Source: an uncultured Geobacteraceae bacterium
Lineage (GTDB): Bacteria > Desulfobacterota > Desulfuromonadia > Geobacterales > Pseudopelobacteraceae
Length of the DNA: 64,000 nucleotides
Reading direction: 5' to 3'
Assembly: GCA_903939115.1 (NCBI GenBank)
Contig: CAJAFV010000042.1
Location: 1-64,000 of the forward strand
Shown: in pieces, positions 8,380 through 17,531 of the stretch
How the letters are laid out: each line of letters begins with the position of its first letter
Numbering within the stretch: the first letter of the stretch is position 1
The notes under the pieces: model-generated
Told to the model about the DNA's origin: nothing
The model's input: the letters and a program-made list of their open reading frames with translations, nothing else
Database searches by the model: none
Program-made: the position numbers and the translations under genes

Positions 8380-9869
8380 TGGGAGGTTCCAGCTGATGAA
8401 GGTGATGGCACGTTCTTCTCGGATTTGATCGCAGCAGGAATCGGACCGACGTTTTTCGTTACTAGATAAAAAGTTCCTGCGGCTATAGCATTCAAATCAG
8501 ATTTAGAAAGTGTGCTGTCGCCGAAAAACGACGGAGATATTGTTACGGAATCTTTCCCGACTGACGTAACCGCTACGCAGTACCGTCCCTCGGCATCACT
8601 GAACTTTGTCATGGCGAGAAAAGGCATGTTAAAGCGGAGAACATCGTCAAGGGGACCTATAAATTCGGTAACCTTTAAATTTCTCTTTGCTGCGAAGCGA
8701 GAATACATTTTGGGGACAGTGAAAATCTCTCCACTGAGCATAGTAATCCTTCGAACTCCCAATCTGTCAGCAATGGAGTTAAATGCCTGCAGGTGAAAAC
8801 TCTTTTGGTCATACGACAGTATTTCCTGTTTTAACAGTGGCAAACGCAGGTCAGCAGCCGTCGAAGCGCCGGCTGCTGCATCCGTTTTTGGTAGCTGGGC
8901 TGTCTTCTGCGTGATATCAGAAACCTGAGATGGAGAGGGTTTGGCACTGCTTCTGCTTTTTGTACCGGTTATATTCTGACGTACATTCATAGTCAGTGCT
9001 ATGCAGATAATGGCTGCAACTATCAAACCAGTAAAGGCAAGAGTAAGACGTTTTCCCTGAGCGGTACTTAAAAGCTCCCAGCTCGCAGTGGTGACAATCC
9101 GCGCCGTTATACACCGTTGCTCCTCGCCATATGCGATCAGTAATGCCCGGTCGCACAGAATATTTATCATGCGTGGTACTCCACGGGTATAAAGGAAAAT
9201 ACACCTGATCGCAAACTGACTGAAAGATACACCGCCGGTTTCTCCTGCCACTTCCATTCTATGACGGATATAGGCGTGCGTTTCATGCATATCCATCGGT
9301 TTAAGCCGGTACCTTACAGCGATCCGCTGGTTCAGCTGGCGAAGTTCAGGGCGTGCCAAAAGAGCGCCCAATTCAGGCTGCCCTGCCAGAACGATTTGTA
9401 TAAGTTTGTCGCTTTCAGTCTCCAGATTTGAAATCAGCCGTATCTGCTCCAGAACAGCAGGGTCCAGATTTTGTGATTCATCGATAACGAGGACAACGGT
9501 TCGACCTTTAGAAGTCTCGGACAGCAGGAAATTGTTGATCGCCACAAGAAACTCATTAACATATTCGCCTTGTACGGTAAGACCGAATTCGTGGCAGATA
9601 CTTCGAAGCAGTTCAACTCCGGTAAGGCACGGATTGACGATCAGTGCCGTGCGATACGTATCTTCCTGCAGTTGATTCAGCAATGTCCGCAGGACGGTCG
9701 TCTTACCGGTGCCAACTTCACCGATCAGCTCAATAAAACCATAATGGTTATTTATGCCATACAGAAGGTGAGCAAACGCTTCTTTATGATTTTTACTCAG
9801 GAAGATAAAACGCGAATTAGGAGTCAGGGTGAAGGGTTTTTCGTTGAAACCGAAATATTTAGTATACAT
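8376..9869 (-). CDS. GspA/ExeA-like AAA ATPase
   Basis: A 497-residue protein starting MYTKYFGFNEKPFTLTPNS, the standard opening of ExeA/GspA. An AAA ATPase follows with Walker A GEVGTGKTT and Walker B VVLVIDESQNL, then a membrane span (LTLAFTGLIVAAIICIAL) and a periplasmic domain with peptidoglycan-binding character. With GspB it is thought to remodel or bind peptidoglycan for secretin assembly. The ATG at 9869 is preferred over a TTG five codons upstream because family proteins start at MYT/MY; the Shine-Dalgarno is weak for both. Confidence 0.85.
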   Translation of the reverse strand: MYTKYFGFNEKPFTLTPNSRFIFLSKNHKEAFAHLLYGINNHYGFIELIGEVGTGKTTVLRTLLNQLQEDTYRTALIVNPCLTGVELLRSICHEFGLTVQGEYVNEFLVAINNFLLSETSKGRTVVLVIDESQNLDPAVLEQIRLISNLETESDKLIQIVLAGQPELGALLARPELRQLNQRIAVRYRLKPMDMHETHAYIRHRMEVAGETGGVSFSQFAIRCIFLYTRGVPRMINILCDRALLIAYGEEQRCITARIVTTASWELLSTAQGKRLTLAFTGLIVAAIICIALTMNVRQNITGTKSRSSAKPSPSQVSDITQKTAQLPKTDAAAGASTAADLRLPLLKQEILSYDQKSFHLQAFNSIADRLGVRRITMLSGEIFTVPKMYSRFAAKRNLKVTEFIGPLDDVLRFNMPFLAMTKFSDAEGRYCVAVTSVGKDSVTISPSFFGDSTLSKSDLNAIAAGTFYLVTKNVGPIPAAIKSEKNVPSPSSAGTSQ

Positions 9870-10042
9870 AGTAGGTAGCCGCAATAAAGTGGGATTTAGA
9901 TGAAACTCGTAATTAATCGGGTGCGGGCAGATATTAAGTAGTTGTGTATTTCATAAAAGCTGACTATTTTCAAGTGAAATCAAATGTATCCGCGTGCGGT
10001 CGCACGTCGATTTCCATTTATTACCCAGGCAGGTTGTTGTTA

Positions 10043-11080
10043 ATGCGATACATTAAAGATACTACCATATCAAGTTGTAATATAACTATTAAATATGCTT
10101 TATCAGTTGACTTTAAACTCGTTTCCAGCCGATATCCCGTTCGCTTGACTGACTATTATGCCGCACTTATCAAGCAACCTGATGATGCTATCTGGAAACA
10201 GTGCATGCCGGATCTGCGGGAATTGGAAGACACCTCCCAGTGTCCCGATCCGCTTGACGAATCAGCCTTAAGCCCGGTTCCTGGCCTTATTCACCGCTAT
10301 CCCGATCGGGTAGTTCTGCTTGTTTCGAACCGGTGTCCGGTATACTGCCGTTTTTGTATGAGAAAAAGGCTCGTGGGGAGTGGCGACGCTCCGATCAGAG
10401 CTGCAGAGCTGCACGCTGCTCTGCAGTATATTGCCTTGCATTCTGAAATCCATGATGTGATTTTATCCGGTGGCGATCCGTTGATGCTTGATGACGCGTC
10501 GTTGCAGACAATTCTGGCCGGACTCCGCGCTATTCCCCATATTACAATCATCCGTATCGGCACCAGAGTACCGGTTACACTTCCGTCGCGGATAACTCCG
10601 GAATTGTGTGCGCTGCTCAGCAGATTTCACCCGCTCTATATCAATACCCACTTCAATCATCCGGTTGAAATCACGACAGATGCCACGGCCGCGTGTTCAA
10701 TGCTGGCAGATGCCGGGATTCCTTTGGGGAATCAGACAGTCCTGCTCAAAGGCGTCAATGATTCGGTTGAAACCATGCGTCGCCTGACGACCGGTTTACT
10801 CGCAATAAGGGTCAGGCCGTACTATCTGCATCAAATGGATCTTGTGCAGGGTACCGCTCATTTCAGGACGTCAGTCCGGACTGGCCTGGAAATAATAAAA
10901 GGCTTGCGTGGACATGTTTCCGGACTGGCGGTTCCGCACTATGTTATTGATTTGCCGGGAGGGAAGGGGAAGGTTGCGATTCTGCCGGATGATGTCGAAA
11001 TCAACGGTTCTACACTGCTGTTACGAACCTATACCGGTGAACGGGCAACCTATCAGGACATCACAGATCTTCCGGAGTAA
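10043..11080 (+). CDS. epmB: EF-P beta-lysylation radical SAM protein (lysine 2,3-aminomutase-like)
   Basis: About 345 residues from the ATG at 10043, close to E. coli EpmB. The radical-SAM motif C-x3-C-x2-C lies in NRCPVYCRFCMRKR (residues 98-105), and DVILSGGDPLMLDD, FNHPVE, GNQTVLLKGVND and YYLHQMDLVQGTAHF are aminomutase-family signatures. It converts lysine to (R)-beta-lysine for EpmA to load onto EF-P. Its partners epmA and efp follow directly on the opposite strand; the epmB 3' end overlaps the epmA 3' end by 20 bases, so the two transcripts collide. An upstream start (9944) is open but less like the family. Confidence 0.9.
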   Translation: MRYIKDTTISSCNITIKYALSVDFKLVSSRYPVRLTDYYAALIKQPDDAIWKQCMPDLRELEDTSQCPDPLDESALSPVPGLIHRYPDRVVLLVSNRCPVYCRFCMRKRLVGSGDAPIRAAELHAALQYIALHSEIHDVILSGGDPLMLDDASLQTILAGLRAIPHITIIRIGTRVPVTLPSRITPELCALLSRFHPLYINTHFNHPVEITTDATAACSMLADAGIPLGNQTVLLKGVNDSVETMRRLTTGLLAIRVRPYYLHQMDLVQGTAHFRTSVRTGLEIIKGLRGHVSGLAVPHYVIDLPGGKGKVAILPDDVEINGSTLLLRTYTGERATYQDITDLPE

Positions 11081-11972
11081 ATGCGACAACGTCATCGATC
11101 GAATCAACTCCCGCCGTCAACATCACCAAACGATCAATCCCTAGGGCAATTCCTGCAGAATCCGGCATCAATCCAAGCGTCTCGAGGAACGGCTCGGGAA
11201 GCGGCAGCAGAGAGTGGCCGGCAGAACTGCGGACAGCATTGGCCTCTTCAAAACGGCGACGCTGTTCGAGCGGGTCATTCAGTTCACTGAAACCGTTCGC
11301 TAATTCCAAACCGCCGACGTACAGCTCAAAGCGTTCCGCAAGCGTGTTATTCTCCGGCTTTACACGGGCCAGTGCGGCCAACTCGACCGGATAATCGAGC
11401 AGAATTACCGGTGTACCAAAATCTGCCAGCGCCGGTTCAATTACTGACGTCAATATCTCCTCGTAACGGCCTTTTCTGAGACAATCCAATACATCGCTGT
11501 TGCCAAAACGTGAAAAAGCCTCCTGAACGCTGATACGCTTCCAGGCGGCGAATGGATTGATTGTCATGGCATTGCGCTCAAAGCAACGACTGTCTGGTCG
11601 GCACGTACTCGCCACATACTGCAGCAGCTCTTCACAATCGGTCATCAACTCCTGATAATCGCATCCGGCACGATACCATTCGAGCATGGTAAACTCGGAC
11701 AGATGACGGGAACCACGCTCGTCGGAACGCCAGCAGTGAGAGATCTGAAACAATTTCTGATGACCGGCGCAGAGCAGGCGCTTCATGCACATTTCCGGTG
11801 AGGTTTGGAGTTGCCAGGAGGAGGGGAGGGTGAAAACCGGATTGATATGTTCTTCAGGAGCGTTGGCGGGAATAAGAAGGGGGGTCTCGACTTCGAGAAA
11901 CCCCCGCTTCCAGAAAAAATCACGCACCGCTTTTATTACACGCGCCCGCAGCCACAAGGCGTCTGATTTCAT
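11061..11972 (-). CDS. epmA: EF-P--(R)-beta-lysine ligase (GenX/PoxA)
   Basis: A 303-residue lysyl-tRNA-synthetase paralogue lacking the anticodon-binding domain. Class II synthetase motifs are visible: motif 1 around RGFLEVETPLL, motif 2 in FQISHCWRSDERGSRHLSEFTMLEWY, and motif 3 near GIALGIDRLVML. It attaches beta-lysine to the conserved lysine of EF-P. The start is two bases after the efp stop, so the modifying enzyme is coupled to its substrate. The 3' end overlaps convergent epmB. Confidence 0.93.
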   Translation of the reverse strand: MKSDALWLRARVIKAVRDFFWKRGFLEVETPLLIPANAPEEHINPVFTLPSSWQLQTSPEMCMKRLLCAGHQKLFQISHCWRSDERGSRHLSEFTMLEWYRAGCDYQELMTDCEELLQYVASTCRPDSRCFERNAMTINPFAAWKRISVQEAFSRFGNSDVLDCLRKGRYEEILTSVIEPALADFGTPVILLDYPVELAALARVKPENNTLAERFELYVGGLELANGFSELNDPLEQRRRFEEANAVRSSAGHSLLPLPEPFLETLGLMPDSAGIALGIDRLVMLTAGVDSIDDVVAFTPEDL

Positions 11973-11974
11973 AG

Positions 11975-12538
11975 CTACCCTTTGACGCGGGTCGAATACT
12001 CGCCGGTGCGAGTGTCGATTACGATCAGTTCACCCTCTTCGATGAAAGGGGGAACACGCAGGACATACCCCGTTTCAACCGTTGCCGGTTTCGAATCGTT
12101 GCCGCTGGTGTCACCCTTCGCCCACTGTTCGGTTGCCGTTACGCGCAGGTTTACAAAGTTGGGGAGGGATATGCCGATAGCTTTTTCGCCAAAAAGCATG
12201 ACTTCAGCTTTCAGGTTTTCGAGCAGGTAGTTTTTAGCATCGCCCAGGGTTTCTTCTTCCATTACAACCTGCTCGTATGTCTGCTGGTCCATGAATGTAT
12301 AGTGTTCACCCTCCTTGTAGAGATACTCCATCTGACGCTCTTCAAGGCTGGCCGGTTCAAATGATTCTCCCGATCGATACGTTCTGTCCAGCAGAGAACC
12401 GTTGATCATATTACGCATCTTGGTGCGATACAGAGCCTGACCTTTGCCCGGTTTCACAAAATCAAAAGCGACAACCAGATACGGGTCGCCATCCAGAATT
12501 ATTTTCAAACCTTTTTTCAAATCGGCTACAGTATACAT
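11975..12538 (-). CDS. efp: Elongation factor P
   Basis: A 187-residue EF-P with three beta-barrel domains (KOW-like, then two OB-like). It relieves ribosome stalling at polyproline. The modifiable lysine is Lys32 in VKPGKGQA, consistent with the EpmA/EpmB type. The start is ATG 12538 (MYTVADLKKG) behind AGGA; the longer open frame upstream lacks family similarity. It lies between infA (84 bases upstream) and epmA. Confidence 0.95.
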   Translation of the reverse strand: MYTVADLKKGLKIILDGDPYLVVAFDFVKPGKGQALYRTKMRNMINGSLLDRTYRSGESFEPASLEERQMEYLYKEGEHYTFMDQQTYEQVVMEEETLGDAKNYLLENLKAEVMLFGEKAIGISLPNFVNLRVTATEQWAKGDTSGNDSKPATVETGYVLRVPPFIEEGELIVIDTRTGEYSTRVKG

Positions 12539-12622
12539 TTGTTCCTCGCAGCAGTGTATTTTGAAACAACACAAGCCCTCCAGATTGGACGGGCCTGTTG
12601 ATATCAATCAGAAAGAGAGCAG

Positions 12623-12844
12623 TTATTTTGCGCGATAGGTAATACGGCCTCTGGTGAGATCGTATGGCGAAAGTTCAACGGTAACCTTGTCACCGGGAAG
12701 AATTTTGATAAAATATTTACGCATCTTGCCGGAAATATGAGCAAGAACTACGTGTTCGTTTTCGAGCTTGACCCGAAACATTGCGTTTGGCAATGGCTCG
12801 ATTACAGTACCTTCAACTTCAATAGCTTCTTCTTTAGTGCTCAT
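12623..12844 (-). CDS. infA: Translation initiation factor IF-1
   Basis: A 73-residue S1/OB-fold protein, [20 protein letters not shown].., with [31 protein letters not shown] and [11 protein letters not shown], all IF-1 signatures. It binds the 30S A site during initiation. The gene heads an infA-efp-epmA translation-factor unit. Bacterial genomes may hold a second infA near the ribosomal protein genes; this copy is full length. Confidence 0.96.
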   Translation of the reverse strand: MSTKEEAIEVEGTVIEPLPNAMFRVKLENEHVVLAHISGKMRKYFIKILPGDKVTVELSPYDLTRGRITYRAK

Positions 12845-12921
12845 ACAGTAACCAGCTCCTCAATAAATCATGTAATTCTAACCGTGGTACATTACTGATA
12901 GAACCTTGAAAAAGCAAGCTA

Positions 12922-12950
12922 ATTATAAGTAATCCATCTATACGGCCCAA
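12922..12950 (-). promoter_or_regulatory. Putative sigma-70 promoter of infA-efp-epmA
   Basis: On the minus strand TTGGGC (12950-12945) is followed 17 bases later by a perfect TATAAT (12927-12922), about 78 bases before the infA start. No other good promoter is seen in this gap. Confidence 0.5.
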
Positions 12951-12987
12951 AAATGTCCATTTTGATTTTAATAATACCTTACGATGT

Positions 12988-13015
12988 TTGATTACATCTG
13001 TTTATGTGTTATATG
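12988..13015 (+). promoter_or_regulatory. Possible promoter of the signalling operon
   Basis: TTGATT (12988-12993) and TATATG (13010-13015) are 16 bases apart, about 70 bases before the first kinase gene. The match is only fair (four of six at each box), but it is the best candidate in the 239-base gap between infA and the operon. Confidence 0.3.
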
Positions 13016-13083
13016 AGTGTCACAAGTCGAATGCTGTTTGAAGGCGACTTCAATGAGAATCGAAACAGTTTACGGAGGCGGGC

Positions 13084-16000
13084 ATGCCCCTGAGTATAGA
13101 CAGGTTGCGGTTACGAAGCATCAGAACCAAAATTGCCTTCACAACCTTCATCACGATCTCAATCGTTCTCCTCTTCGTTTCATCGACACTTTTCCTCTAC
13201 TTTTATACTACGCTTCGCGAGAGTATCTTCCAGCAGCAGTTTGTGCTTGTGTCTGAAATTGCAGAGCAGTTGAATGGCCGTATTGAGCTCGCACAGCGCC
13301 ATCTTTCTCTCGTATCCACCACTATTACCAGCTCGGTTCTTGCCGGTAAAGCCAAAATGGATCGCGAATTGATTGCCGGGCCGGCCGGCTTTATTTTTGA
13401 CGCCGGCTTTCTGGTGATCGGCACAAACGGCCGCGTCATCAGCGAAAGCATGGGATTTCCTGCACTGGTTGGCGACGATCTCAGTTTCCGCGAATACGTA
13501 CGCCGGGCGTTGACATCTGGAAAACCGGTTATCTCTGTGCCCTTTCAATTGAGTGTTTCTCCCAACTCCCCCATGATCGCCATGGTCGTTCCGGTACGTG
13601 ATGACACTGACCGCATCATCTGCCTATTGGCCGGTTATCACACCCTCGGCAGTAATGAGTTCCTGACCAGATTATCTCCGAAGCGGGTCGGCGCCGGCGG
13701 TTATCTTTTTCTCATTCAAGGACGCACGATACTGTCTCATCCGGACAGCAGCCGTCTTCTGAATGAGGTTCCTGAAGGTAAAAACAGGGGCATTGATTTA
13801 GCTCTGCAGGGATTTGAAGGCTCTCTGGATAATATCAACTCCAGGGGGCAGCATATGCTTAGCTCTTTCAAGCGGGTCGGGGAGACCGGTTGGATTCTGG
13901 GTGCTAATATTCCCTACGATGAAGCCTTTGCGCCGCTTAAAAAGCTCGCAATGACTGCCGGGTTAATTGCGTCTGTCGGAATTTTGTTTTCGCTGCTGGT
14001 TTTTTGGTATGCCGCCCGCCGACTCACGCTTCCTATTACCGTGCTTTCATCCCATTTGGCTTCCATCGGCAATGACAAACTTGAGTGGCACCCATGCAGC
14101 ATTTCTTCCGGCGATGAGATTGAACTCTTGTCAGAAGCCTTTAATACCATGATGAAAGAGGTGCAGGACACCAAGCAACTGCTTGAAGATGAAAAGAGTT
14201 TTTTCGGTGGCATTATTCAGAATGCTGCAGCTCCGATGTTTGTCATTGACCAGACACACACGATCATCTTCTGGAATAGCGCGCTGGCAAAATTGACCGG
14301 TACAAGTTCACTGCAAATGGTCGGCACCAAACAGCAGTGGACCCCCTTCTACCCCAATGAACGCCCGGTTCTCGCCGACCTGGTCATTGATAATGCCGCT
14401 GTTCGCATGGATGAACTGTATGCCAGTTACTCATCTTCTCAGCTTATTGAAGGATCTCAAAGAGCTGAAGGGTGGTACGACAGTATTGGTGGAAAACGTC
14501 GCTATATATTTTTTGAAGCGGCACCGATTAAAAACAAAAACAATAAAATAGTAGCTGCAATTGAGACGTTAGAGGATATAACCGATTGGAAATTAACCGA
14601 AGAAGCCACAGCGTCCCATAATCAGTTCTTGCAGGCGGTTATGGATGCAATCCCCAACCCGGTCTATTACAAGGATGACAAGGGAGTATATCTTGGCTGC
14701 AATTCCGCGTTCAAAAGCTTTTTCAACAAAACAACTGATGAGATAGTCGGACGAAAACTTCAGGATATTATGCCGGCAAACTACGCCGAGCTGAGTATTC
14801 AGAAAGATCAGACTATTATTGAAACCGGCAGCAGTATCCAATATGAAACTGATTTAGTACGTGGCAACGGCTTGATCAGGAGGATTCTTGTCAGTAAAGC
14901 GCCGCTCATGCGTTCTGATGGTTCGATAGCCGCTGTTGTCGGCGCCTTTGTTGACGTAACAGCTCAGCAGGAGATGGATGAAAAAATTCGCAAATTATCC
15001 CGTGCAATTGAACAGAGTCCGACAGCTATCGTCATTACGAATATTGATGGTATCATTGAATATGTTAACCCTAAATTTTGCCAAACAACCGGGTATACTG
15101 TCGAAGAGGCGATTGGCCAGAACCCCAGGATTCTTAAGTCGGGGGAAATGCCTGTAGAAGGGTATATCGAATTATGGCAGACAATCTCCTCCGGAAGAGA
15201 GTGGCGTGGTGAATTTCATAATAAACGCAAGGACGGTTCACGGTATTGGGAGTATGCATCTATATCGCCGCTGTTTGATAAGGGTGGCCGCATTACCGGC
15301 TATCTCGCCGTAAAAGAGGATATTACCGAGCGGAAACTGGTGGAGGCTGAACTGCTTCAAAGCCGCCTGGAACTGGAAGCCAAGCATGTTGAACTGGGGC
15401 AGGTCTTTGATCAAGTGGCGCATGCAAAGAAGGAATGGGAGGAAACTATTGATCACCTGCGTGACTATATCATTCTTACCGATTCATATCATCGCATCAG
15501 GAGGTGTAACAAACTATTGTCCGAGGATACCGGCAAACCGGTAGCCGAACTGATCGGGCGTAACTGGATGGAACTGATTGGCGAGGTGGGCTTCAATTTT
15601 GTCACCTTCAACGGCACGACAGGAGAAATTTTCAACAAACGTACGATGCGTTCCTATGACATATCCATGTATCCGATCACTGTTCCGGGGAAACTGCCCG
15701 GCCATGTTGTCTCGATCAACGATACTACCGAATTGAGGACCGCCAGCCAGGAACTTGAAAAAGCATACTCTGAGCTGAAGGAAGCCCAGTTACAGATATT
15801 CCAGCAGGAAAAAATGGCTTCTATCGGGCAGTTGGCTGCCGGAGTGGCCCATGAAATTAATAACCCGATGGGGTTCATATCCAGCAACCTTTCAACCTTG
15901 AACAAATATATCGACAGACTCGCTGAATTCATCGCTGTCGGAGACCAATCACTTGTTTCATCTGCAGACAGTGAGGCGGCCGAAAAAATTAATGCCACCA

Positions 16001-16611
16001 GAAAACGGCTTAAAATCGACTATATCATGGAAGATTCCCGCCAGTTGATAGCCGAAAGCCAGGATGGCGCCGCACGGGTGCGACGTATCGTGCAGGACCT
16101 CAAGAGTTTCTCGCGTGTTGATAAGGCCGAGTGTGCGCAGATCAACCTCAACGAAGCCCTGAATACAACTATTAACATTGCCTGGAACGAGATAAAATAT
16201 GTGGCCACACTTAATCGGGAATTCGGTGAGTTACCCGAGATAACCTGTTTCCCCCAGCAACTCAATCAGGTGTTTCTCAACCTGCTGGTCAATGCTGCCC
16301 ATGCTATCGGAGAAAATCAGGGAACCATTACTGTTCGCACCTGGACAGAGGATGAAAACGTTTTTGTTTCTGTTGCCGACAGTGGCTGTGGTATTCCTTA
16401 TGAAATCCAACAGAAGATTTTTGAGCCGTTCTTTACCACGAAAGATGTTGGAAAAGGTACCGGATTGGGTCTTTCAATAAGTTACGATATTGTCCGTAAA
16501 CATGGCGGAGAGATAACGGTTGAAAGTGAAGTTGGCCGGGGAGCAACCTTTATTGTTAAGTTGCCGATACATGGCCCGAAAGCTGACGAAATGGAAAAGG
16601 ACACCATTTAA
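13084..16611 (+). CDS. Membrane sensor histidine kinase, Cache-HAMP-4xPAS-HisKA-HATPase
   Basis: A 1175-residue transmembrane kinase. A first span at about 17-40 and a second at about 288-310 bracket a periplasmic double-Cache-like sensor (residues 40-285). HAMP (about 311-365), four PAS/PAC domains (about 375-905), a short coiled coil, HisKA with phosphoacceptor His923 (GVAHEINNPMGF), and HATPase follow, with the N box NQVFLNLLVNAAH, VADSGCGIP and FEPFFTTKDVGKGTGLGL. There is no receiver, so phosphate must go to the separate receiver proteins downstream. GGAGG lies just before the ATG. First gene of the operon; its stop overlaps the next start. Confidence 0.93.
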   Translation: MPLSIDRLRLRSIRTKIAFTTFITISIVLLFVSSTLFLYFYTTLRESIFQQQFVLVSEIAEQLNGRIELAQRHLSLVSTTITSSVLAGKAKMDRELIAGPAGFIFDAGFLVIGTNGRVISESMGFPALVGDDLSFREYVRRALTSGKPVISVPFQLSVSPNSPMIAMVVPVRDDTDRIICLLAGYHTLGSNEFLTRLSPKRVGAGGYLFLIQGRTILSHPDSSRLLNEVPEGKNRGIDLALQGFEGSLDNINSRGQHMLSSFKRVGETGWILGANIPYDEAFAPLKKLAMTAGLIASVGILFSLLVFWYAARRLTLPITVLSSHLASIGNDKLEWHPCSISSGDEIELLSEAFNTMMKEVQDTKQLLEDEKSFFGGIIQNAAAPMFVIDQTHTIIFWNSALAKLTGTSSLQMVGTKQQWTPFYPNERPVLADLVIDNAAVRMDELYASYSSSQLIEGSQRAEGWYDSIGGKRRYIFFEAAPIKNKNNKIVAAIETLEDITDWKLTEEATASHNQFLQAVMDAIPNPVYYKDDKGVYLGCNSAFKSFFNKTTDEIVGRKLQDIMPANYAELSIQKDQTIIETGSSIQYETDLVRGNGLIRRILVSKAPLMRSDGSIAAVVGAFVDVTAQQEMDEKIRKLSRAIEQSPTAIVITNIDGIIEYVNPKFCQTTGYTVEEAIGQNPRILKSGEMPVEGYIELWQTISSGREWRGEFHNKRKDGSRYWEYASISPLFDKGGRITGYLAVKEDITERKLVEAELLQSRLELEAKHVELGQVFDQVAHAKKEWEETIDHLRDYIILTDSYHRIRRCNKLLSEDTGKPVAELIGRNWMELIGEVGFNFVTFNGTTGEIFNKRTMRSYDISMYPITVPGKLPGHVVSINDTTELRTASQELEKAYSELKEAQLQIFQQEKMASIGQLAAGVAHEINNPMGFISSNLSTLNKYIDRLAEFIAVGDQSLVSSADSEAAEKINATRKRLKIDYIMEDSRQLIAESQDGAARVRRIVQDLKSFSRVDKAECAQINLNEALNTTINIAWNEIKYVATLNREFGELPEITCFPQQLNQVFLNLLVNAAHAIGENQGTITVRTWTEDENVFVSVADSGCGIPYEIQQKIFEPFFTTKDVGKGTGLGLSISYDIVRKHGGEITVESEVGRGATFIVKLPIHGPKADEMEKDTI

Positions 16612-17531
16612 TGCATCAAATATCCGGTGACAAGCTGTTGGACAGCCTCTTTGACGGGGTCTATTTCGTTGATCTTGAGCGGCGTATTACGTACTGGAAC
16701 GCTGCAGCCGAGCGCATTACAGGGTATTCCAAAGCTGAAGTAATCGGTCGCGGTTGTGCTGACAACCTGCTCCGACATATTGATGCCGCCGGCTGTGATC
16801 TCTGCCTGGAGGGGTGTCCGTTGTCTGAAACCATGCAGGACGGTACGTCACACGAGACCGGTGTGTTCCTTCATCACGCACTGGGTCACCGCGTTCCCGT
16901 TTCAGTCAGAACGTCACCGGTTCGCGATGATAACGGAACAATCATCGGAGCTGTCGAGATCTTCAGTGACAATTCCAGTTCGTTGCAGATATTGCAGGAA
17001 TTCGAAAAGTTGAAGCAGACCGCCTATTTGGATGCTTTGACCTCAGTCGGTAACCGCAGATACGGAGAAATGACCCTCTCAACGCGCATATACGAGTTGC
17101 GGACCCACGAAATTCCCTTTGGGGTTTTATTCATGGACATCGATCACTTCAAGCTTTTCAACGATTCGTACGGACATAAAACCGGCGACGATGTCTTGGT
17201 TATGGTGGCTAAATCGATATCATATTCGCTGCGGAAAATGGATATAGTAGCGCGCTGGGGAGGTGAAGAGTTTATCGTCATACTTCCGGGCGCAACCGAT
17301 GTTATTATCAGCTCAGTATCCGAGCGTATCCGGGTTTTGATCGAAGGCAGCTTTCTTCTGATCGGAGAGGAGAAAGTCTACGTCACGGTTTCGATTGGCG
17401 CAACTATGTCACGCTCTGACGACTCGGCTGAAACTATTGTCAGTCGTGCGGACCAACTGATGTACCTGAGCAAAAACAGGGGGCGTAACCGGGTTACGGT
17501 GGACGAGGATTACGGGGCACGCAATGGATGA
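16611..17531 (+). CDS. PAS-GGDEF diguanylate cyclase
   Basis: A 306-residue cytoplasmic protein: a PAS domain (about 1-125) containing several cysteines (CADNLL, CDLCLEGC), a short linker and a GGDEF domain. The active-site loop is GGEEF at 217-221, a functional variant, and the product-inhibition I-site RxxD (RKMD) sits in the usual place just before it. It would make c-di-GMP from two GTP. The ATG overlaps the stop of the kinase upstream (TAATG), and its own 3' end overlaps the next kinase by eight bases, so it is embedded in the operon that also encodes two HD-GYP proteins. Confidence 0.93.
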   Translation: MHQISGDKLLDSLFDGVYFVDLERRITYWNAAAERITGYSKAEVIGRGCADNLLRHIDAAGCDLCLEGCPLSETMQDGTSHETGVFLHHALGHRVPVSVRTSPVRDDNGTIIGAVEIFSDNSSSLQILQEFEKLKQTAYLDALTSVGNRRYGEMTLSTRIYELRTHEIPFGVLFMDIDHFKLFNDSYGHKTGDDVLVMVAKSISYSLRKMDIVARWGGEEFIVILPGATDVIISSVSERIRVLIEGSFLLIGEEKVYVTVSIGATMSRSDDSAETIVSRADQLMYLSKNRGRNRVTVDEDYGARNG

